Assembly: GCF_932274485.2 (NCBI RefSeq)
Contig: NC_065883.2
Coordinates: 61,485,210 to 61,549,209, forward strand
DNA: 64,000 nucleotides
Direction: 5' to 3'
DNA from: Patella vulgata
Lineage: Eukaryota; Mollusca; Gastropoda; Patellidae
Part shown: piece by piece, positions 44,248-57,049 of the stretch
Layout of the letters: the number at the start of each line of letters is the position of its first letter
How positions within the stretch are numbered: the first letter of the stretch is position 1
The notes under the pieces: model-generated
What the model was told of the DNA's origin: nothing
Seen by the model: the letters and a program-made list of their open reading frames with translations, nothing else
The model's database searches: none
Translations under genes and position numbers: made by a program

Positions 44248-45856
44248 TAGAAAATCATAGTTTGTCCATTATGCATTGATAACACATATTGTATATTGAC
44301 TTTGAGTTCACTGATTTCATACAATCTGTATCCTGAAATGATTTGTTCAAAACGTTTATATTCTTGTGTTTATATTTACAAATTCATTGTCGACATAACT
44401 TCAGTTTCGATCAGCAAACAGAAATATATCAGAGTAACGATCAAAAGATTAGCTTCCAGCAGGGAATCATAAATGCTCCGAAGTACTCTTAAGATGGGCT
44501 ACCCATAATGATGTCAATTAGGTTCTAACCTAGAAAGGGTATCAGAACAAACCTGTAGTCAATCTCAATCTGTTTCACCAATTACATCAAAGCAAACTGA
44601 ACGGACAAAGTACACTCTTTAAATGGTAAAACTTTTTAAGATATACTGAAATATTTACAAACTTTATTCTTTTGACTTCATATTTCTGTCATCGGCCATT
44701 TCGGATCAACACAAATCATTTTACGCGTTTTTTTCTAAATACATATGACCCAAAAACTATCAAAACAAATAGTTTAATTGAAAGAAAAAAAGGGGTTAAA
44801 TTTTATCAGTTATTTCTTGTTGAAACTTACAAAGTGAAAGAAAATAAAACAACGTTTTACTCTACTGATAGGATTGGAGATAAAAGGATTTGTTTGAATT
44901 CAAATCGCTGATTTATAGTGGTTTTTGCTGAAGATCAAAGAGAGTGCTTGCTTGACTAACTGTCATAAAATTACGTTGCTCGGTACACATTCTAATAGCA
45001 AAAACATACTTTTATTTTTTTTAAACGGAACGAAATGTTTAGTTTTTCTGAAAAAGTAATTTATAAACATTGGGAATTATTTCTGATGGGACAAATGAAA
45101 TAAAGAAGGCAATCTCGTCTTTAGAATTTTTTTGGTGATCTGAAACCACAAAAAGGGATAAATCTCAGACAATTTCAGATTACGTAATTGAAAATAATTA
45201 TTCAGGAATGTATATGAGATTAAATTTTATTTTCAAAACAAAAACATGTGTTCCCTTCAAACTCATTGCATTTCCTGGAATTGATTTAAAGAAAATCTTT
45301 AGATGCACTTGAAGTAGCCTAATTTGTTTTATTCCAGAGCATTGCCATCCATTGTGTGCCATTATGACACCCCGTAACAATTTTGAGAACTTGTATAAAT
45401 GAGGTTCCTGCCAAACAAACAAATAGCAAAATATTAATAAACAGAATAAATTCTGATATGTGTGGAATAATAGAATTTAGACAGATGTTAGACAATATTT
45501 ATACCCAATATCGAAAGTATTTTTTTTATATATACTTTCGTTAGTAATGTGTAATTAAAATTACAAGAGACATCCACAAATTCAGAATGAATCCACGCAT
45601 AATGTAGATGATCACAAAACTAAATCTATTTGTATTACTAAATAATCAACTATCATAAAGTGAACAAATGGCACTATATGCTTCATTGAAAATGTTTCTG
45701 GATGTCACAACATGCTAGAATATAGATTACATACAGCGTTAAGGTCCCCTATAAGATATTAGTCCAAAAGATATTAAAATTGATAAATTATGACTAAAAG
45801 TTGTTGACATTTGAGGTGTATTATTGTTTCTGTTAGACAAATACATGTACAGTAAT
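44248..45856. other. Unique AT-rich spacer
   Basis: No gene or repeat family was recognised. A 79-codon frame at 44,672-44,911 is Lys/Asn-rich as expected of AT-rich noncoding DNA. Confidence 0.5.
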
Positions 45857-45863
45857 TCAGCAT

Positions 45864-46170
45864 GAAGAGAGAGAGAGAGGGAGGGAGAGAGAGTGAGAGA
45901 GAGAGAGAGATGGGGTTTAACGTCCACTCGACACAAACTAGGTCATTTCGGGACTAACATATGGTTTAATTTTATTTCAATAATTCGCTTGCGCGTAGGG
46001 GTCTTTAGCAGTGGGAGGAAACCGGAGGACCCGGAGAAAACCCACGAGGTTGGACAGGCGACCCTACTCCTTGTCACGTACAACCGGGGATTCGAAACCA
46101 CGCCAGTCGACTCAATGACAGACTTTATGATACAGCGCGCGCACGCTAACAATTCAGTCATCCAACCCCC
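45864..46170 (-). mobile_element. SINE-B copy 8, full length
   Basis: (GA)n of about 45 bp, then GGGGTTTAACGTCCACTCG, the full body and the reversed head, ending in TCATCCAACCCCC. TCAGCAT at 45,857-45,863 and 46,171-46,177 is the target duplication. A family C element starts a few bases beyond. Confidence 0.94.
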
Positions 46171-46185
46171 TCAGCATCTTTTTAA

Positions 46186-46552
46186 ACATGCATTTGTAAG
46201 AGCTAAATATGCCTATTACAGATCTTTCTTTGGGCCTGAAATTATTAATTAGGCAAAACAAGACCATAATCAACTCTTGGTGGCATCGGATACTCGAGAT
46301 TTTAACTGGATTAGAACGGTTTGCCATTTAAAAATTTAATTTAAAAATAGTAAAGCGGGGCTAAGTCTCGAATATACAAGTGCCCTGGTTACCACAATGC
46401 ACACATCTTGTCAAACCTACAAACAGTTATAACTTGACTCAGAATGGAGTAATTTGAATAAAATTTTCAATATTTTCAGTTCACATTGTCTATTTGTGGG
46501 CTATTATAGCAAGAATTGTCAGCCCTTTATCTAAATCTTACATAATGTATCT
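46186..46552 (+). mobile_element. TTAA-flanked MITE, family C, copy 7
   Basis: About 367 bp between TTAA at 46,182-46,185 and 46,553-46,556, collinear with copies 2 and 3. The part around TAATTGACTTATCC is deleted. Confidence 0.9.
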
Positions 46553-46556
46553 TTAA

Positions 46557-48484
46557 ACTCAGATTTACGTAATTATTACTAACATTCTTTACATTAAGAT
46601 AGTTCTTCTCTGTGTTTTTTGGCTTTTTAAATATAAGTACCAGACCAGGCTTGTTGTACCTTTAATTCAGACTTCAACACAGACTGTTACATATAAATTT
46701 TGTCCAGTTTTCACAAAATCCATTTCGGTGAACATCATTACATCTTGTACGTCCATTTATGATTACCCCAAAGCCCTTATGGGTGTAAGTGGTAACCACT
46801 ATCTAATACATCCGTGCCCAAAAAGGATGACAATTTGTGTCTATCTATAGAGTTGCGTTTGTTAAATTATAACTATGATAAATACTAATTATTACGACAA
46901 ATAATTTCAATATGTATTATGCATTTAAATAAATCCATTTAGCTTTCGTCCAAAACCCCAAAAGGCGATGATCATCAACTATAGAATTATATAATATTTA
47001 TTTGTGAAATTAAATCCAATTCAAATAAGCACTAATACGCCAATTGATCATGTCAGACTGAATTCTGTATTGAATTACAGTTGATAATACAAATTACAGA
47101 CCAAAACTAAGCAAAATAAGATTATATTGGGATATTTCATTGCAAAATCAAATAAATGTCTTTCAACGTTTTACATAGACAGTCCCTTGAAAAGTGTTAG
47201 CATTGGTTTCAAACTGCGGAATCAATTTCCAATGCTGGTACTCTGTGAGTGGACTATGCCATTATATTGTCTGTAAGTTAAATACACATAAACTTTCTGA
47301 CCCCACATTGCGATAGTTACACCAGAATCAGACAAGCAACCATTTACAAGATACCCGACACAGATAAATGGTCAAATCAAATTTCTGAAAAACTTATTAT
47401 CAGCCAGCGGACAATAAGATGGAAATGTAATTTTCTTGTCTTTGGGTAACTGCACTTCAATCAATTCGGCTTCTTTACGACATGGATGCTTGTCTCGGTC
47501 CCAGGATAGAGATAAAATTCGAAATAAGACGGTGTTCATTAAACGCTTGCCAATAATAAGTCTTCAATCCCATGGCCTCTTCCCCTTCGGTGCCCCTAGC
47601 GTGATTAGATCGGTTTTAAGGCACCCCATTCCAAGCGGACTTTGTTTATCAAGGAATGGTCGTGAATGAACCAATCAAATCAACGCTCGTAAACAATTCG
47701 ACAGGACCACTTCTAACTATTAACTTTCTGCTGGAGCATGACACAAACCAAATATTAAATGATTTTGGCAATCTGAAACTGTTTTAAGAGAATTTTTTCT
47801 GTTATTTTTTCTGAACTTGTTTTCAGCATGAAATAATGAAAGCCTCTCAGTCTTGCACTCCGCAAAATCATTTTCTAAGCTGAGAAAATTAAGCTGCAAG
47901 GCTTTGTCGGCATGAACAAAACTTCGAAATTAAAATATTTTTAGTGTTTTATTTTTATTGCATATATTATTGTGCTTAAAAAATATTCAATCATGATCGT
48001 CTTAAATGTTGTAATTTCCCAGTCTTTGTCATTTATATCGCACCCTTTCCATTATCTTTGTCATTTATGTTGTACCCTTTTTATTATACCCCCATTCTCC
48101 CATACTCATAATTTGAGGGATTGCTGATTTAAATTATTTTTATAATTATAAGTAAAACTATTAATACATCTAAATTTGAATAAACAAATTTCATTTCCTT
48201 GTATTCAGCATGGAAGTACATGTATTCCCTTGTAAGTTGTTCTTTATTAGATATTTGAGATTTGTGATTCACCCCTGTGCTTGAGAAACCATTATATAAG
48301 TATATATTGTGCCTACGTGTTTACAATTCAGTCTCATGAATATATATTATACTTATCAGTCTTGTCGTTTTCATCGTCGTAGCCCCACTTAGATGTAACT
48401 ATTGATGGGGTTTCATGCGGGGATTTACCTCAAAACATCAAAGTTTAAATACTGCTCTTTTTTATCCTCTTTCACTTTTTGCAG
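46557..48484. other. Unique spacer, no gene seen
   Basis: A less AT-rich patch at about 47,390-47,700 holds a 77-codon frame (47,436-47,669) with no family signature. At 48,450-48,484 a pyrimidine-rich run ends in TTTTTGCAG, a good splice acceptor shape; see the rejected list. Confidence 0.45.
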
Positions 48485-48509
48485 GTACTGGTTTATTCCT
48501 AAAAAGAAC

Positions 48510-49041
48510 AAACTACAAGATGCAGCTGACAAATAAAACAATATAGCAAATCACGACCAACCAAGAATGGACCAGGCCTGAGACCCATCAGCACCGCCTT
48601 ACCATTCCACTAATACAACTACTATCTCCAACTAAAATACATTGTAGAATTTTTGTATATACATCATATTTAAATCTATCACTGTAAACAATTTTATATT
48701 ATGCAATATCAGACATAGACGCGGACGCTATATCAAGTCATTCTAACACTGGTATTACGTCTGACACATTTTGTTTCATAACTGTATATACGACGATGAT
48801 GAATAGTGAAAACAATACGACAAACAACGGCAAACCAAAAACGAAGAAAGGATGGACTAGGTATCGAACTCATTGAAAAGCTCCAGGGCGGATTAGCACC
48901 GACTAATAAATCTACTAGACCCAAATAAAACGCTTTCTAGTATTTTGTATATACATAATTTTTAAACATGTCACTTATTATTTTTATATTTCTGTAAACA
49001 TAGACGCGGGCTCTATATAAAGCTATTGACACACTGGTATA
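48510..49041. repeat. Diverged tandem duplication, about 287 bp unit
   Basis: Matching landmarks are TTTTGTATATACATCATATTT at about 48,652 with TTTTGTATATACATAATTTT at about 48,942, and AGACGCGGACGCTATAT at 48,717 with AGACGCGGGCTCTATAT at about 49,003. Both units end CACTGGTAT. Identity is moderate, so the duplication is old. Confidence 0.65.
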
Positions 49042-50610
49042 TTTTCATTTAAACAGTCGTTTTATATCTAGGGAACAAATGGGGGAGGGGAGAAAAAACG
49101 ATATCCGGGAATCTGTTATTTTAAGAAGTTTCAAATCAATCATCTTTTTAGCATTAGATAATTTTGTTCGTAATAATTTCCGAAACATAAATCTATCTTG
49201 AATTTCACAGTGTTTATTTTCAAATCATTAAATTTTAACGAGCCGTCCCCTATACCACCTACATAAATATTTAGTTAAACAAACCCTTTTTTTATTAGTT
49301 CGAGAGAAAGAGAATTTAACGAGGATGACGTTTTAATCTATTTACGACATACTTTTGTCTTTGCCCCTACAGGGACGACTGCTCCCCGTAGAGTTAAAAT
49401 CCGGGTTGTATGTGATTTTAATTAAATGGAAATAAAAAGTTATCATTTGCCGTCATAAACAAAACAACAAGGGATTATTAGTCGTAAATGAGTCCCTTTT
49501 AGACACTGGTGACAAAGTTTGCGTTTCTAAATCTCATTGCGCATGTCTCATAAACAATTTTAATTGGGAATTATGAATAACGAACCCACGTAGTTTAAGC
49601 CTTTTAAAAAGTTTCTCTGCACCGTTAATTGGAATATAGAGGAAAAACGTATCCATACGATCATTGTATTTTACTAATTTTCTTTAGTTTGGTTCTTTTG
49701 TTTCTTAATTAATTTGCATGCAACCGCTCTCCAAGATTTAAATTACAGAAGGCTATGTTTGAAACGACCGTCGTCCATGTTAGCCATTCCTAATGGTGGT
49801 GATTTGATGTCATTAATTTTGAAATATCATCCCTAGCCTCGTTTTAACACATGACTTCCAAAGTTAAGGCCTCGTTGTGAAAATTAACAACATCTTGTGA
49901 ACAACTATTATCTGCCATCTGATTGGTTGATGGGAGATTTAAATCAGTCAGGTGGGTCGTTCCCTTATCCCACGTAATGTTAATGGGATTTGCCAAAATC
50001 TAACAAAGAGCGAAGAAATTAAATCTCTCCAGGCTGATGATAACTTATAGAACATAAAATAAAACATTATACTTATGGCAGTTTTGTAAAACAATCTGAT
50101 TCTTCATTTCAGTCTAACAAATTCTTAACAAGTATTATACTTGTATAAAGAAAATAAACACGCTCATGTATAAACTTCACTGTTGAGAATTTCATAATCC
50201 AAAGCCGCAGATGAAATTTAGAAAGTCCAGATAAGTTATATCACTAACCACTGAAAGTTTATAAGCATATTGATTGCTATTATGATTTTGAAAACCGTTT
50301 TATGAATTCGCGAAAACATTGATGACACCCGGTTGCTGATACATGAAATGGGGTTTAACGTCCTACTGTTGCTGAAGACGGGGTTGCTGATAACATTAAC
50401 GTCTTAGTGGAAGACTGGGATATCCGTTGGAAAACGATCTGATTCGGAAATTTGATAATATATTTTAATGTATCCCCTCCTTCTATCCACATTATAACAT
50501 TCCGAATCATGCTTTGGTAATCTTGGTAATTTTCAATAATTCTAACAAAGTTGACAGTTTTTAAATATGCTCATTTTAAAAGTTCCTGTTTTCACTGTTT
50601 TTAATAATAT
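49042..50610. other. Unique spacer with a SINE-A scrap
   Basis: A SINE-A tail scrap, GAAATGGGGTTTAACGTCCT, lies at 50,345-50,366. The patch at 49,740-50,040 is less AT-rich and repeat-free, with no coding content recognised. Confidence 0.5.
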
Positions 50611-51007
50611 CATTCTGGTACTGCATTGTAGTTGATACATATTACTAGTCTTATGTTGTTAGTTATACTATATTACCATTCTGGTGTTGTTAATTATAAC
50701 ATATATCCATTCTGGTGTAGTTATTGATAATATATTACCATTCTGGTTTTGTTATTTATAATGCATTACCACTCTGTTACCTGTAGTTAATGCATATTAC
50801 CATTGATGTCGTTATTTATACCATATTATCATTCTGATGTTGTTATCTGTAGCATATTACCATACTGTTACTTGTAGTTAATACATATCATCATTCTGGT
50901 GTTGTCAGGTATAATATATTACCATTGATGTTATGTATAACATATTATAATTCTGATACTGGCAATTAATACATAGTATCATTCTAATACTGATGATTAG
51001 TAATACC

Positions 51008-51366
51008 CAATCAGATTAAAATACAGATCTATATTTCTTTTCGTTTTTTTTATATTTTCAAAGGCCTACACTACATGAAGATCTGACAAATTATAGTGGG
51101 TGTTCTCGTCAGAGGTCAAACGAGCTACTCTTGACCCTATGACGTCAGGCATTGATTAACCAATCAGCATTGATGTTTCTAGTGGATTACCCACAGTTCC
51201 GTGCACACCACCCCTAAAGCTCGTTGTAACAGACCGTTTCATTGGCTAATCCCTCACATCATCCAGAACACGTCAATGATAACAACTCTTCCAGATCCTA
51301 ACGTAGTAAAGACAAATAAAACGAAATTTTGAACTATAGAAAACGATCTGTGTTTTAATCAGATTG
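51008..51366 (+). mobile_element. MITE family D, copy 3, with perfect 10 bp target duplication
   Basis: 359 bp. The ends are inverted repeats matching at 20 of 22 positions: left CAATCAGATTAAAATACAG, right reversed CAATCTGATTAAAACACAG. TAGTAATACC is repeated exactly at 50,998-51,007 and 51,367-51,376. A 9-11 bp duplication points to the Mutator-like group; no transposase is present, so this is an inference from the duplication length. Confidence 0.93.
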
Positions 51367-51427
51367 TAGTAATACCATATTATCATTCTGGTGTTGTCAG
51401 GTATAACATATTACCATTCTGATACTG

Positions 51428-51604
51428 GTGGGGGTGGAGGGTGGTCGAATGGTTGGCGCGTGCGCACTGTATCATACAGTCTGTCATTGAGTCCACTGGC
51501 GTGGTTTCAATTCCCCGGTTGTACGTGACAAAGAGCAGGGTCGCCTGTCCAACCACGTGGGTTTTCTCCGGGTCCTCCGGATTCCCCCCACTGCTAAAGA
51601 CCCT
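51428..51604 (+). mobile_element. SINE-B copy 9, 3'-truncated
   Basis: A G-rich leader, the head GGTCGAATGGTTGGCGCG, the B-box GGTTTCAATTCCCC and the body up to CTGCTAAAGACCC are present; then minisatellite resumes. Loss of the 3' half is unusual for a SINE and suggests later deletion, probably by recombination between minisatellite units. Confidence 0.9.
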
Positions 51605-52025
51605 TATCCTTCTGGTGTTGTTAGTTATAACATATTACCATTCTGATATTTTATTTATAACATATTGTCAGTCTGATGTTGTTAGTTATACCCTATTATC
51701 ATTCTGATGCTAGTAGGTACAATTTACATTCATTCTGGAATTGTTAGTTATATGCTGGTAGTTGCAACCGATAGTTATGCTATAGTACCATTCTGATGCT
51801 GGTAGATGGTATACGATACTACCATTCTGATATTGGGAGTTGTTTCATAATAGTATTGATGTTATGATTGTACGGCACTTTATCACACTAATACTCTTGG
51901 TACTTTTGCATTTTTGATAGTTTTATGGACAAGCGGATGGAATATATATATTTTCTTCTAGAGCAGGAGAACAACAAGAGAGGCTGGTAATTGGTTTAAT
52001 TCCGAACCAGATTCGAAAACGGGAG

Positions 52026-52242
52026 CGCAATGGGGTTCAAATTAAGGTCTTATTTTTCTGTAGAAAACGGTCTAATGAAATCGGACATAAGGGGAAGTTT
52101 TGACGATGAAACTTGCCGGGCTCTCCGGCCTGCATTATTGCCATCGGGAAAACCAGTCTGAAAAAATCCCGAAGAACTTTCTCGAGATAGCGATCACCGG
52201 TTCGATAGCTACCGCCTTAATCACTAAGCCACTGTGACACCC
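52026..52242 (-). mobile_element. SINE-A-related copy with a variant head
   Basis: The block order is that of SINE-A with internal deletions: AATGGGGTTCAAATTAAG, CGGGCTCTCCGGCCTGCATT, GAACTTTCTCGAGATAGCG. The minus-strand head reads CACAGTGGCTTAGTGATTAA, with GGTTCGATAGC and neighbouring sequence differing from the reference head. Confidence 0.72.
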
Positions 52243-54799
52243 TTATGCAAAAGGCCTATGACACTTCAACTGCATACAATGAAGGGAAAGTCCATTATGT
52301 ATAGACGGAGAAAGCAAGATATGTTTTATGAAACTGAAATCAGATGTTGAAAAGGTTGTTTCTAAGATGAGATAGATAGATCAAGAAATAGGTGGCGCTG
52401 TAAATAATGATAATATCGCAACAAGAAAGAAACGTGACGTTAAGTTCAAATTCTTGTACATTAACTTCTTTTTATTGAATATGGATGCTGTTATAGGGTT
52501 TCTGAATATATATCATGTAGACGAATCTAATTTTTTTTCACCACAATGTCACTATAATAGCTACGCACCGATATTCTGGCTAGCGTGCTATTGGTGAGTA
52601 TTAACTTGCTCTCTCGGATACCTATTCTGCACACAGAGAACTGTCTATTCTGAGAGTAGATCTCTGGCCTGAATGGCTGCCATATTGAAAAAATAGTGCA
52701 CTGCTAAATAACGCGGTTCTAATCCGTTTCATACAAAACATTTTTTCAATACATATCAAAATGGAAGCTAATTGTAGATAGACAAAATCTGTTTTCATAT
52801 TTGATCTACGTTTCTAGTGGCCATTAATGTTCCGAAGTCATTAAAACCGGTTCCTATCGTTCAACTTATCTTTGCATGTAGTAATGCTGTCATGCACTGG
52901 ACGAACTAAGCATTGACCTCTTAGAACAGATGATGACACTTTTCATTTTAAGAACTAAAATTTTTGTTATTGTTATGAAACGGTTTTGTTACTGTAGAAG
53001 ATATTCGCGGTGGTTTTTTTTAGACATCGATCATGGAAGATATATATTCTAAAAGCTCAACCGATTGCAAACAGGTTTGTTTTAACATCATGAACCATAT
53101 TTTTGCTTGTAATTTAAAACAGTGTATTTTTTTTCTTTCAATTTTGTTTCTAAATCACTACATGAACAAAATGCGTTTGACTAATGAAATTGAAAATTTG
53201 ATTTTTTTTTCTAGTTCAGACTACTAAAAAAAGGATATCCTTTCAAATTTTGCCTTCAACAGGTTCAACGATTTCATGGATTTGACTTTTTTTTCAATTT
53301 AGACTAAAAGAAGATACACTTTTGATTTTTACCTTAAACAGATTCTAAGATTTCATAGCTTTTCATTACATTTAATTCTTTTGTTGATAGATATACACTT
53401 TTAAATGCATCCCCTCGGGGAAATTTCATCTGCTAAATAAGGATTTACTTATCTGGCCAACATAGATTTAAATATATATTGAGGTATAAGGTTTTATTTT
53501 AAAAACCAAACAAAAAACAGAACGAGAGTACCCATTAAAGGAGTAAAGTAAAACGCACTTAAGTGATTGAAAAGGCAATATTTAAGCCACGATTTCAAAT
53601 CCAAGAAAAAAGAATCTTGCACGCGAATGAAATGAACAAAACTGCAAAAAAATGACATTTATGAAAAAAATAAAGCAAAGATAATGATTCAGTTGAATCC
53701 ACTAAACGCGGTCAGCTCCAAAAATTCATTTCCTTTTGTTTCTCTGGTGAATAAGACCATCAAACAAAAGTCAATAATACGTGAAATTTATTAAGATTGC
53801 CCCCGCTCGTAAATATAAGAAACATAATGCAGCTAAGTCATTAGTATTCATTAACCATTCTGTTGTAATTTAACACAAAACACTCACTTTTTTGTTCTTG
53901 GTTCATGTCTTGTATTAAGAGAGGTCAACCTTTATTCCTCTTATTATTCTACTTGCTTGTCATCTACCAAATTATATAGTCTAATAATACAAATATGAGA
54001 ATATTGCAGACCCCTTTTTTCTTTAATACAAAATATATACAGGTCCTTCGCCCTTTTCTCTTGTTTTCTTGAACATCACAACTTGCTATCATAACTGTAC
54101 CTGGAGCTTAATCACATGTCACATGATATGATAGACATAATAAAAAAGCTCGTAGGTTTTACAAGCTTTCATTTCGTTTCAGATTTTACAACTTAAAACA
54201 CGATACAGTTTTTACTCTTGTAAATGAAGAGAGAAAACGACATAATCTCATAAAATCCCAGACAAATGGGTACTTAGAAAGTATCTTTTACCAACATTTA
54301 ATATATCTTATAATGATTTTTGATCACTTAATAGTGCCTGCAAGGTGTTGTATTTTTAAAAACCAAGTATAAACTAGTAATATTTAATTTCGGCAATCTA
54401 TTAGACGTGTGTAGCGTGTATCAAATGAGGGTTTTTTTCGTCCATAATCTATAATTTTATTTAATATTTCTCTTATTTTTAGTGAAATTAATTTTCTAAT
54501 GAAGATATGATTTCTCCGTTAGACCTATTATATGGAGATCTTTTTAAATTAACGATCGCTATTTTTAATAGAATTTCCTATTTCAAACATAACATCAAAA
54601 GCAGTAACATGATAATCTGAAAGAGTAAATCTCAAATATGTTGTGAATGCGAAATTATAATTCCAAAATTGGGTTTTGCAATGAGATTTTTGTATAGCTT
54701 ATTATCTTCTAAAAACAAATGGCTATAATAGTCCTACTCCATTTAAACTTAGCACGTGGAGCGTTGGTCTAAAAGGTGTTATTCATTCTAACAAATCCC
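52243..54799. other. Unique AT-rich spacer
   Basis: No gene or repeat family was recognised. T-rich phrases near 53,205-53,300 repeat loosely. Confidence 0.5.
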
Positions 54800-55980
54800 A
54801 TTGCATGACGACTGTAAACACCCCTCGAAATGCATAGTTATGTTTAATATATGTTTGAAATATCCTCTGTATTTAATGTATTATGTGTTATATATGTTTT
54901 GCATTTAGTTTACCACCAACATAAATAAGATCTGATACGAAATTTCAATCGGGAATATCTAAATATCTTATCAATGTAAACGTTCCTCAAAATGCATAGT
55001 TGTCTACCAGGTTTAATAGATGATCTAAATGTCTATTGCATTGAGTTTACCACAAATTCGAAATTCTAAACATGAATAGCCAAATGTTGTTACATTAATG
55101 TAAACATACTTCGAAATGCATAGTTGTTACATTATGTTTGAAACATCTACTGCATTCAGTTTACCACAAACAGACATTAGATCTTTGTTTTAACGAAATT
55201 CAAACATGAATAGCCAAATATTACATCAATGAAAACATACTTCGAAATGCATAGTTGTTTACTAAAGGTTTATTATGTTTGAAACATCTACTGCATTCAG
55301 TTTACCACAAACAGACATTAGATCTTTGTTTTAACGAAATTCAAACATGAATAGCCAAATATTACATCAATGTAAACATACTTCGAAATGCATAGTTGTT
55401 TACTAAAGGTTTATTATGTTTGAAACATCTACTGCATTCAGTTTACCACAAACAGACATTAGATCTTTGTTTTAACGAAATTCAAACATGAATAGCCAAC
55501 TATTACATCAATGTAAACATAAGTATACTTCGAAATGCATAGTTGTTCACTAGGTTTATTATGTTTGAAATATCTACTGCATTCAGTTTACCACCAACAG
55601 ATATCGGATCTTTTTGCGAAATTTCAAACATGAATATCCAAATGTTACATCAATGTAAACACACTTCGAAATGCATAGTTGTCTACTGGGTTTATTATGT
55701 TTGAAACATCTACTGCATTCAGTTTACCACCAACATATATCGGATCTTTTTGCGAAATTTCAAACATGAATAGCCAAATGCTACATCAATGTATTATGTT
55801 TGAAATATCTACTGCATTTAGTTTACCACAAACATGAATAGCCAAATATTATATCAATGTGAACATTCCTCGATATGCTTAATATTTTAGCAGGTTTTAT
55901 ATAATATGCTACGTATATATATCCTGCATTATGTTTACCACCCCGACAGATATTAGATCTTATTTTTGTTTACATCATTT
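54800..55980. repeat. Satellite-like tandem array, about 141 bp unit, eight to nine units
   Basis: The unit contains CTTCGAAATGCATAGTTGT, CTACTGCATTCAGTTTACCA and ACATGAATAGCCAAATATTA. The core starts near 54,825, 54,988, 55,112, 55,243, 55,384, 55,531 and 55,667, with a worn one near 55,871. Central units are almost identical and edge units diverged, as expected if unequal exchange homogenises the middle. A truncated unit lies near 55,787-55,855. Confidence 0.95.
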
Positions 55981-57049
55981 CAAACCTGAATGACAAAATA
56001 TTGTTTCAAAGTATCAAGATTTGAACATTATGATCATTTTCTTCTTTGACAATTCTCTTTTTGCCAATATCCCAAACAATTAGTTTTCTATCATTAGAAA
56101 TATAAGTATCATCTAAAAGATTTAACAATAAAGAACATTACCAAATACAACCGTTAATATATATTTAAGAAATACATTTCGTTTTTGTTTTGTATGAATC
56201 ACATTCGTGTCATTGTTTCTTTTCGGCATTAGTTATTTAACAAATAAATGTTACAATCGTAAAAATGTATCTTAAATTCCAACTATCTTCTGGGTTTCTA
56301 TTACACCATTATTACCATAAATAATACTTTACATCATTCAAATTATGTGCATTTTGTAAACTTTATAGAAATTTTAAAGAGATAGGACTGGCCTTAATAT
56401 ATTACCCAGTGTCAAAATGCGTAAACCATCCTTCCAAATTCGAACAGTGACAAGTAGACTCTCCTTCGCAGGGATGTTTTGGACCGAGAAACACTTTTAT
56501 TTTTTTATCATATAAAGATTATCATTCATATTGTAAAATATAATGAAATGGGTATCTTTAATAAGTTTGCCGCACTATTGTAAGACATGGTGAAAAGGAT
56601 TTTTTAATAAGTATGCTGCCATCTTGACTGTAAAACTATATTAAAATGTCTTAATGATAATAGTCTACGGGGAGACTGGTGAGATTTAAGTTAAACGAAA
56701 TGGGGTTTAACGTCTTACGTCCTAATGTCCATGTGCATATATTTATGTAATTAAGCATCTAAAATGTTAACCTTTATATAAAATAGTCAACGCTGGTATG
56801 TTTAGAAAATAAAGGATGTGAAAAGATCAAGCTGATTAAAACAAATACACTTGATTTAAAATGAATGTCTGTGTGAACATGAACGTCAATTTCAATTATT
56901 TAAAAAATAAACTTTGCTTCTGAAATAAAATATGATTACAGTTTATAGAAACAAGCACATTTTGATCACCACGCTAAGGATATCTGATTATATCAAACAA
57001 TATCAGAGTTTGTGTAAAACACCGCGTTTAGTGTTTTTAAACTGTTTTG
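55981..57049. other. Unique spacer with one SINE-A scrap
   Basis: A tail scrap, ACGAAATGGGGTTTAACGTC, lies at 56,695-56,720; no SINE or MITE was recognised after it. Nothing else was recognised. Confidence 0.5.

Larger units (their letters stand above)
50611..51850. repeat. Minisatellite, about 40 bp unit, interrupted by two elements
   Basis: The core is ATTACCATTCTGGTGTTGTT followed by A/T-rich AGTTATAACAT. Array segments are 50,611-51,007, 51,367-51,427 and 51,605-51,850. The interruptions are a family D MITE and a partial SINE-B. Confidence 0.9.

Noticed and set aside
45893-46252. 119-codon frame, with similar ones at 9,570-9,816, 8,313-8,525, 12,794-12,994 and 51,441-51,707
   Set aside because: They translate SINE-B and its simple-repeat tail.
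48485-48536. Possible terminal coding exon after TTTTTGCAG, reading YWFIPKKNKLQDAADK then stop
   Set aside because: The acceptor looks good, but only 16 codons follow, no upstream exon could be found, and part of the segment belongs to the diverged 287 bp tandem duplication.
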